7,226 nucleotides of DNA. Source: a bacterium (GTDB taxonomy: Bacteria; Elusimicrobiota; Elusimicrobia; UBA1565; UBA9628). Position 1 is the first letter of the stretch. Each line of letters begins with the position of its first letter. Below the pieces are notes generated by a model. The model ran no database searches and was not told the DNA's origin. It worked only from the letters and a program-made list of their open reading frames with translations. The stretch is taken from NCBI GenBank assembly GCA_021790955.1, contig JAJYFI010000077.1, positions 1 through 7,226 of the forward strand, written 5' to 3'. The translations under genes and the position numbers were made by a program. This document shows, in pieces, positions 4,722-7,226 of the stretch.

Positions 4722-5517
4722 CCGTGTTCCAGCCGTTCTCGATGGCGTTGCCAACCGCGGTGACGCCGTTCACGACGGCGTTCCCGACTGCTTTGGCGCC
4801 GTTCACGACGGCGTTCCCCACCGCTTTGGCGCCGCTCGCGATCTGACCGCCAAGCCATGAGGCGCCGCTCGCGATCTGGCCCCCGAGCCACTGAAGGCCG
4901 TTCCATGCCCATGAGCCGAAGGACTGCAAATCGTTGGAAGCGCAGGAACCGAAAGCTCCCAGGCTTGAGAAGCAACCATTATTATTGTTATTGCTGGGGG
5001 CGGGGCCGCTGCCCACAGACTGATTGCCGTTGGGCATCATTGGAGCGCCGGGCGCCGAAGGCTGGGCCGCGCCCGCGCCGGCCCCTTGAGGGCCGCCGTA
5101 GTTGCGCAAGGCGGCCGATTCGCCCGAAAGCAGATGGGCGCCGTTGACCGTCGCGCCAAAGGGGTCGTCGGCTGGCCCTCCCGGCGCGCCATCAGGCCCT
5201 CCCAAAGCGCCGCCCGAGGGAAGTCCCTGCGCTCCCGCGGCCGCGCCCACGGCGGCGGGCGAGGGATTGCCGCCCGGAATTGACGGGATGCCATTTGGAA
5301 TGGCCGATCCGGCCTGCGACGCGGCGGCCGCCCCCGCCGAGGCCGCGGCCGGAGGCGCTTGCATGGATTTCTGAAGTTGGGAAAAGACGCTCTGCGACTG
5401 GGCCTGCAGCTGCGAGCCGTCGCTTTGGGCCTCGGAGGGCGCCGGGCCCATCACGACCGCCAGTCCGAGCGACGACGCGAGAATGAGGCCTGATCTTGCG
5501 GGGTTTTGTTTCGTCAT
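4705..5517 (-). CDS. Exported low-complexity protein with C-terminal 11-residue repeats (270 aa)
   Basis: No family is recognised. Of two close ATGs, 5517 is preferred because GGAGG (5530-5526) stands eight bases before it; 5523 would be only two bases away. Residues 1-30 are a Sec signal peptide (KQNPAR, hydrophobic LILASSLGLAVVMG, then PSEA before QS), probably cut after Ala30. Residues 31-55 are Gln/Ser-rich (QLQAQSQSVFSQLQ), and 55-175 are Ala/Gly/Pro-rich and likely unstructured. A run of five Asn (176-180) precedes CFSSLGAFGSC (182-192), a probable disulfide pair. Residues 210-264 are five tandem 11-residue repeats of the pattern [W/A]-[L/V]-G-[G/N]-x-[I/V]-x-x-G-x-x, and the chain ends in TVTSWF. 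The repeats look like amphipathic, membrane-active or self-associating helices. A promoter stands just upstream. The gene lies downstream of the cysteine protease and a membrane protein on the same strand, and its last 17 bases overlap amrB. Confidence 0.77.
   Translation of the reverse strand: MTKQNPARSGLILASSLGLAVVMGPAPSEAQSDGSQLQAQSQSVFSQLQKSMQAPPAAASAGAAAASQAGSAIPNGIPSIPGGNPSPAAVGAAAGAQGLPSGGALGGPDGAPGGPADDPFGATVNGAHLLSGESAALRNYGGPQGAGAGAAQPSAPGAPMMPNGNQSVGSGPAPSNNNNNGCFSSLGAFGSCASNDLQSFGSWAWNGLQWLGGQIASGASWLGGQIASGAKAVGNAVVNGAKAVGNAVVNGVTAVGNAIENGWNTVTSWF
4726..4890 (-). repeat. Five tandem 33-bp coding repeats
   Basis: The units are 4858-4890, 4825-4857, 4792-4824, 4759-4791 and 4726-4758, encoding WLGGQIASGAS, WLGGQIASGAK, AVGNAVVNGAK, AVGNAVVNGVT and AVGNAIENGWN. 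Units one and two share GGCGCCGCTCGCGATCTG exactly (+ strand), and units three and four share CGCCGTTCACGACGGCGTTCC. That indicates recent duplication by pairs. The last unit is the most diverged. Confidence 0.9.
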
Positions 5518-5539
5518 GTTCATGACCTCCGATGCCTTC

Positions 5540-5568
5540 TATGTAACCCCGCGAAACGCCGGAGTCAA
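5540..5568 (-). promoter_or_regulatory. Promoter of the repeat-containing exported protein
   Basis: Reading the minus strand, TTGACT (5568-5563) is followed after exactly 17 bases by TACATA (5545-5540). The -35 matches the consensus in five of six bases; the -10 matches in three. Transcription would start near 5533, leaving a short leader of about 16 bases that holds the GGAGG ribosome binding site. A second TTGACT overlaps just upstream but with a 22-base spacing. This suggests the gene can be expressed apart from the protease pair. Confidence 0.5.
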
Positions 5569-5638
5569 GTCAATTCCCGGCTACGTTTCCGTTAAAGGAC
5601 GGCAAAGACGCCGACGTTCAAAAAGGCACGGCGAATAT

Positions 5639-5962
5639 TTACTGGGCGGCGTAGCCGACGAGGGCCTCGAGGAGCTCCCGGATGCTGATGATGTTCCGGA
5701 TCAGCACCTCAAGGGCCAGGAGGAGCAGCCAGCCGGCGACGCCCTTGGCGACAACCGAGACGCCGAAGCCCGCATTGCCCCGGGCCAGCACGAGCCCGCC
5801 GACGATCGAGGAGAGAAGAGTCAGCCAGGCGAAATAGCGCAGAAGCTTGACGTAGATGGGAGCGTAGAGCTGCTTCTGCTTTTGCGCGAGAGTCGCCGCG
5901 TCGTTAAAGCGATTGAACAGCTGCCAGTCGGACCCCGATTGTTGGTTTTGATCATCGGCCAT
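5639..5962 (-). CDS. Small membrane protein, DUF4282-like (107 aa)
   Basis: The start ATG at 5962 is chosen because AGGA (5975-5972) lies nine bases before it; an in-frame GTG at 5980 has no ribosome binding site. Residues 1-35 are polar (Gln/Asp/Asn/Lys-rich). Two membrane helices follow, about 44-60 (FAWLTLLSSIVGGLVLA) and about 68-89 (VSVVAKGVAGWLLLLALEVLIR). The protein ends with IRNIISIRELLEALVG, a pattern like the tail of DUF4282 proteins, which have two helices and a final Arg/Glu-rich amphipathic segment. I rate that assignment about even. Both ends would face the same side of the inner membrane, probably the cytoplasm given the charges. It lies 35 bases after the cysteine protease, so the two are probably co-transcribed and may work together. 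A hairpin covers its ribosome binding site. Confidence 0.75.
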   Translation of the reverse strand: MADDQNQQSGSDWQLFNRFNDAATLAQKQKQLYAPIYVKLLRYFAWLTLLSSIVGGLVLARGNAGFGVSVVAKGVAGWLLLLALEVLIRNIISIRELLEALVGYAAQ

Positions 5963-5977
5963 AGGAGATGATCCTAT
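5961..5977 (-). promoter_or_regulatory. Hairpin enclosing the ribosome binding site of the membrane-protein gene
   Basis: On the transcript, AUAGGA (5977-5972) pairs perfectly with UCCUAU (5966-5961) around the loop UCAUC. The stem hides the AGGA ribosome binding site and the first two bases of the AUG at 5962. With only two GC pairs it is weak, so it may melt under translation from the upstream protease gene or with temperature. Confidence 0.45.
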
Positions 5978-5997
5978 CACTTATCGCCGATTGGAAT

Positions 5998-7224
5998 CTA
6001 CCAACCGGAAAAGAAGTGGGCCACCGCAGACCCGATGCCTACCGCGCCCTTGACAACGTCGGAGCCGACCGATTGGGCCGCCATCGCCAGGCTCTGCTCC
6101 ACGTCCGAGGCTCCCCAATTGAGGAATAAAAAGGGCGTCGCCACCGCCTCGCCAATCCACTGCAGAATGCCTTCATGGGCGCTTGAGACAGATCCCGCAT
6201 AGGCCATGGTTTGGAAGCCGAAGTCGGTCTTGCCGCCGACTTCCTTATAGGCGATTTTGAAAAATCCGTTTTCCCCCCAAGAGGCGCCCCAGCTGTTCTT
6301 CACGATGAAGGCTTGCCGGGGATCGTCGTATCCCACGATCAGAACGGCATGCCAGCCGTCGAAATTGCCGGAGGTGTAAGAATAAACGCCGCTGCCGTAG
6401 TTATAGAAGTCATCGTAAACCTTGAAGCTCGTCGAGAGGGGGCCGTAAAGGGCGAGGGCGCTCTTGATCGCGTCGACGTTGGGAATGCCCAGGGTGGTCG
6501 GAACGGGAAGATAGGCGTCGATCTTCGTGGTCTGCGACTTCCAGCCCGAGTGGGCGTTGGAGCAGGAGTTATTCGTCGCCGTGTAAGGGAAATAGGACGC
6601 GGGCGGCAGCCCATACATCTGGAGATAAGCGGCGGCGAGGCCCAGGGTGCCTCCGTTGCAGTTCCCCACGCCCCCGCAGGAAACCAAGACCTGCTCCGAC
6701 TCATCCGGCATGCTTTGGGCGCCGTGAATGAGCATCTGGGATTCAAGCTGGGCCGTGCTCGCGAAGGCCCAGCAGCTGCCGCAGGAGCCCTGGTCCTCGA
6801 TGGGGCTGACCGCATGAAGGCCGTTGTGGTTTCTCCAGTCGAAGACCCCTCCCGGCGCGGGAGGCAAGCCGTCGAGGACCGAAGTGAGCGTGTTGACGAA
6901 CGAGCTCCACGCGCCCGACGGAATCTGTGAGGGAGGATTGAGGCCGAGCCGAAACGCCCGTTCGACGGCGGGAAGGCGCGAGACGGATGTGACCCGGGGA
7001 CACCAATTGGCTTGGCCGCGGCCGACGGCCCCGAGAATGGCGTTGATCTCCGGAGCCAGCGGATCCGAGGCGGGCAGGTGGAAGCCGCCGCAAAGTCCTT
7101 GGCTTTGGCTTGCGGATTGGGCGGAGGCGCGTCCCGCCGCGTCGTTGACCACGCCGCCGGCGATTCCATCAAAGAAGCTTTGGACGAAACTGGGGGCCTG
7201 GCTGTCTTTCGACCTCGCGGCATC
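5998..7224 (-). CDS. Papain-family (C1A) cysteine protease with C-terminal extension, 5' end outside window
   Basis: The frame runs open to the right edge, giving 408 visible residues; the start and any signal peptide are outside, so the GTG at 7152 should not be taken as the start. Visible residues 1-125 are a Ser/Ala-rich stretch and a probable propeptide. The mature domain begins near VFDWRNHNGLHAVSPIEDQG (127-146). Catalytic residues are all present: Gln145 (oxyanion hole), Cys151 in CGSCWAF, His292 in GWHAVLIVGYD, and Asn310 in VKNSWGASWGENGFF. SEQVLVSC...CNGG (176-192) and the cysteines at 148, 183, 189 and 221 fit the papain disulfides. It should be an active endopeptidase, probably exported because of the disulfides. 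After the domain (about 345) a 60-residue tail follows with a hydrophobic VATPFLFLNW stretch (361-370) and a final SVGSDVVKGAV (385-395) plus GIGSAVAHFFSGW. This resembles the repeats of the neighbouring exported protein. C1A proteases are less common in bacteria than in eukaryotes. Confidence 0.95.
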   Translation of the reverse strand, partial: DAARSKDSQAPSFVQSFFDGIAGGVVNDAAGRASAQSASQSQGLCGGFHLPASDPLAPEINAILGAVGRGQANWCPRVTSVSRLPAVERAFRLGLNPPSQIPSGAWSSFVNTLTSVLDGLPPAPGGVFDWRNHNGLHAVSPIEDQGSCGSCWAFASTAQLESQMLIHGAQSMPDESEQVLVSCGGVGNCNGGTLGLAAAYLQMYGLPPASYFPYTATNNSCSNAHSGWKSQTTKIDAYLPVPTTLGIPNVDAIKSALALYGPLSTSFKVYDDFYNYGSGVYSYTSGNFDGWHAVLIVGYDDPRQAFIVKNSWGASWGENGFFKIAYKEVGGKTDFGFQTMAYAGSVSSAHEGILQWIGEAVATPFLFLNWGASDVEQSLAMAAQSVGSDVVKGAVGIGSAVAHFFSGW

Positions 7225-7226
7225 GG

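Noticed and set aside
4726..4890. CRISPR-like array
   Set aside because: The 33-bp units are contiguous with no spacers and keep the reading frame, so they are protein repeats.
5570..5638. Terminator after the membrane-protein gene
   Set aside because: A CTTTTTG run and short GCCG/CGGC arms occur, but the T run lies in the loop rather than after the stem, so the pattern does not fit an intrinsic terminator.
5978..5980. GTG 5980 as start of the membrane protein
   Set aside because: No ribosome binding site precedes it, whereas the ATG at 5962 has AGGA at nine bases.
6211..6930. 239-codon plus-strand frame opposite the protease
   Set aside because: The protease catalytic motifs are all intact on the other strand. 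This frame has no recognisable domain and is an antisense shadow.
7150..7152. GTG as start of the cysteine protease
   Set aside because: The frame stays open to the window edge, there is no signal peptide after it and no ribosome binding site before it, so the gene is treated as truncated.

Overview
The window (7,226 bases, strongly GC-rich, dense coding on both strands) reads as a piece of chromosome from a Gram-negative-type bacterium: it carries a SurA-like periplasmic chaperone and several exported proteins with Sec signal peptides. The mixture of a surA-pdxA neighbourhood, a stand-alone MEMO-family protein and small exported proteins of unknown family would fit an uncultured lineage such as Elusimicrobiota or a deltaproteobacterial-type group. 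That placement is a guess; nothing in the window fixes the taxon. No rRNA, tRNA, CRISPR array, insertion sequence or phage gene was seen.

Left part (1-2697). A SurA-like peptidyl-prolyl isomerase, cut by the left edge, ends at a short hairpin followed by a T-rich tract. A small exported protein of unknown function (1074-1727) lies on the opposite strand. Then comes pdxA (vitamin B6 synthesis), which starts at GTG 1876 and seems to be entered through an 18-codon upstream reading frame. surA and pdxA are neighbours in many bacteria, so the reverse-strand gene looks like an insertion into an old pair. This PdxA is short and lacks the segment that normally carries one of its three metal-binding histidines.

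Middle part (2698-4721, + strand). A rhodanese with its own -10 box and a strong ribosome binding site is followed closely by a 76-residue protein with a Cys-X4-Cys-X4-Cys tail. That gene overlaps a MEMO/AmrB protein that has a PqqD-like N-terminal domain. The three are probably one transcript. Sulfur or metal handling, or peptide modification, are possible themes but are inference. A perfect 13-bp inverted repeat sits directly before an internal ATG of amrB.

Right part (4705-7226, - strand). A papain-family (C1A) cysteine protease, cut by the right edge, is followed by a small two-helix membrane protein. Next, from its own promoter, comes an exported low-complexity protein ending in five 11-residue repeats. 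The extreme C-terminus of the protease carries a copy of the same 11-residue pattern, and both proteins end in an aromatic-rich tail. This hints that the two share a C-terminal attachment, membrane-interaction or sorting element, and it is the most promising candidate here for an undescribed system.
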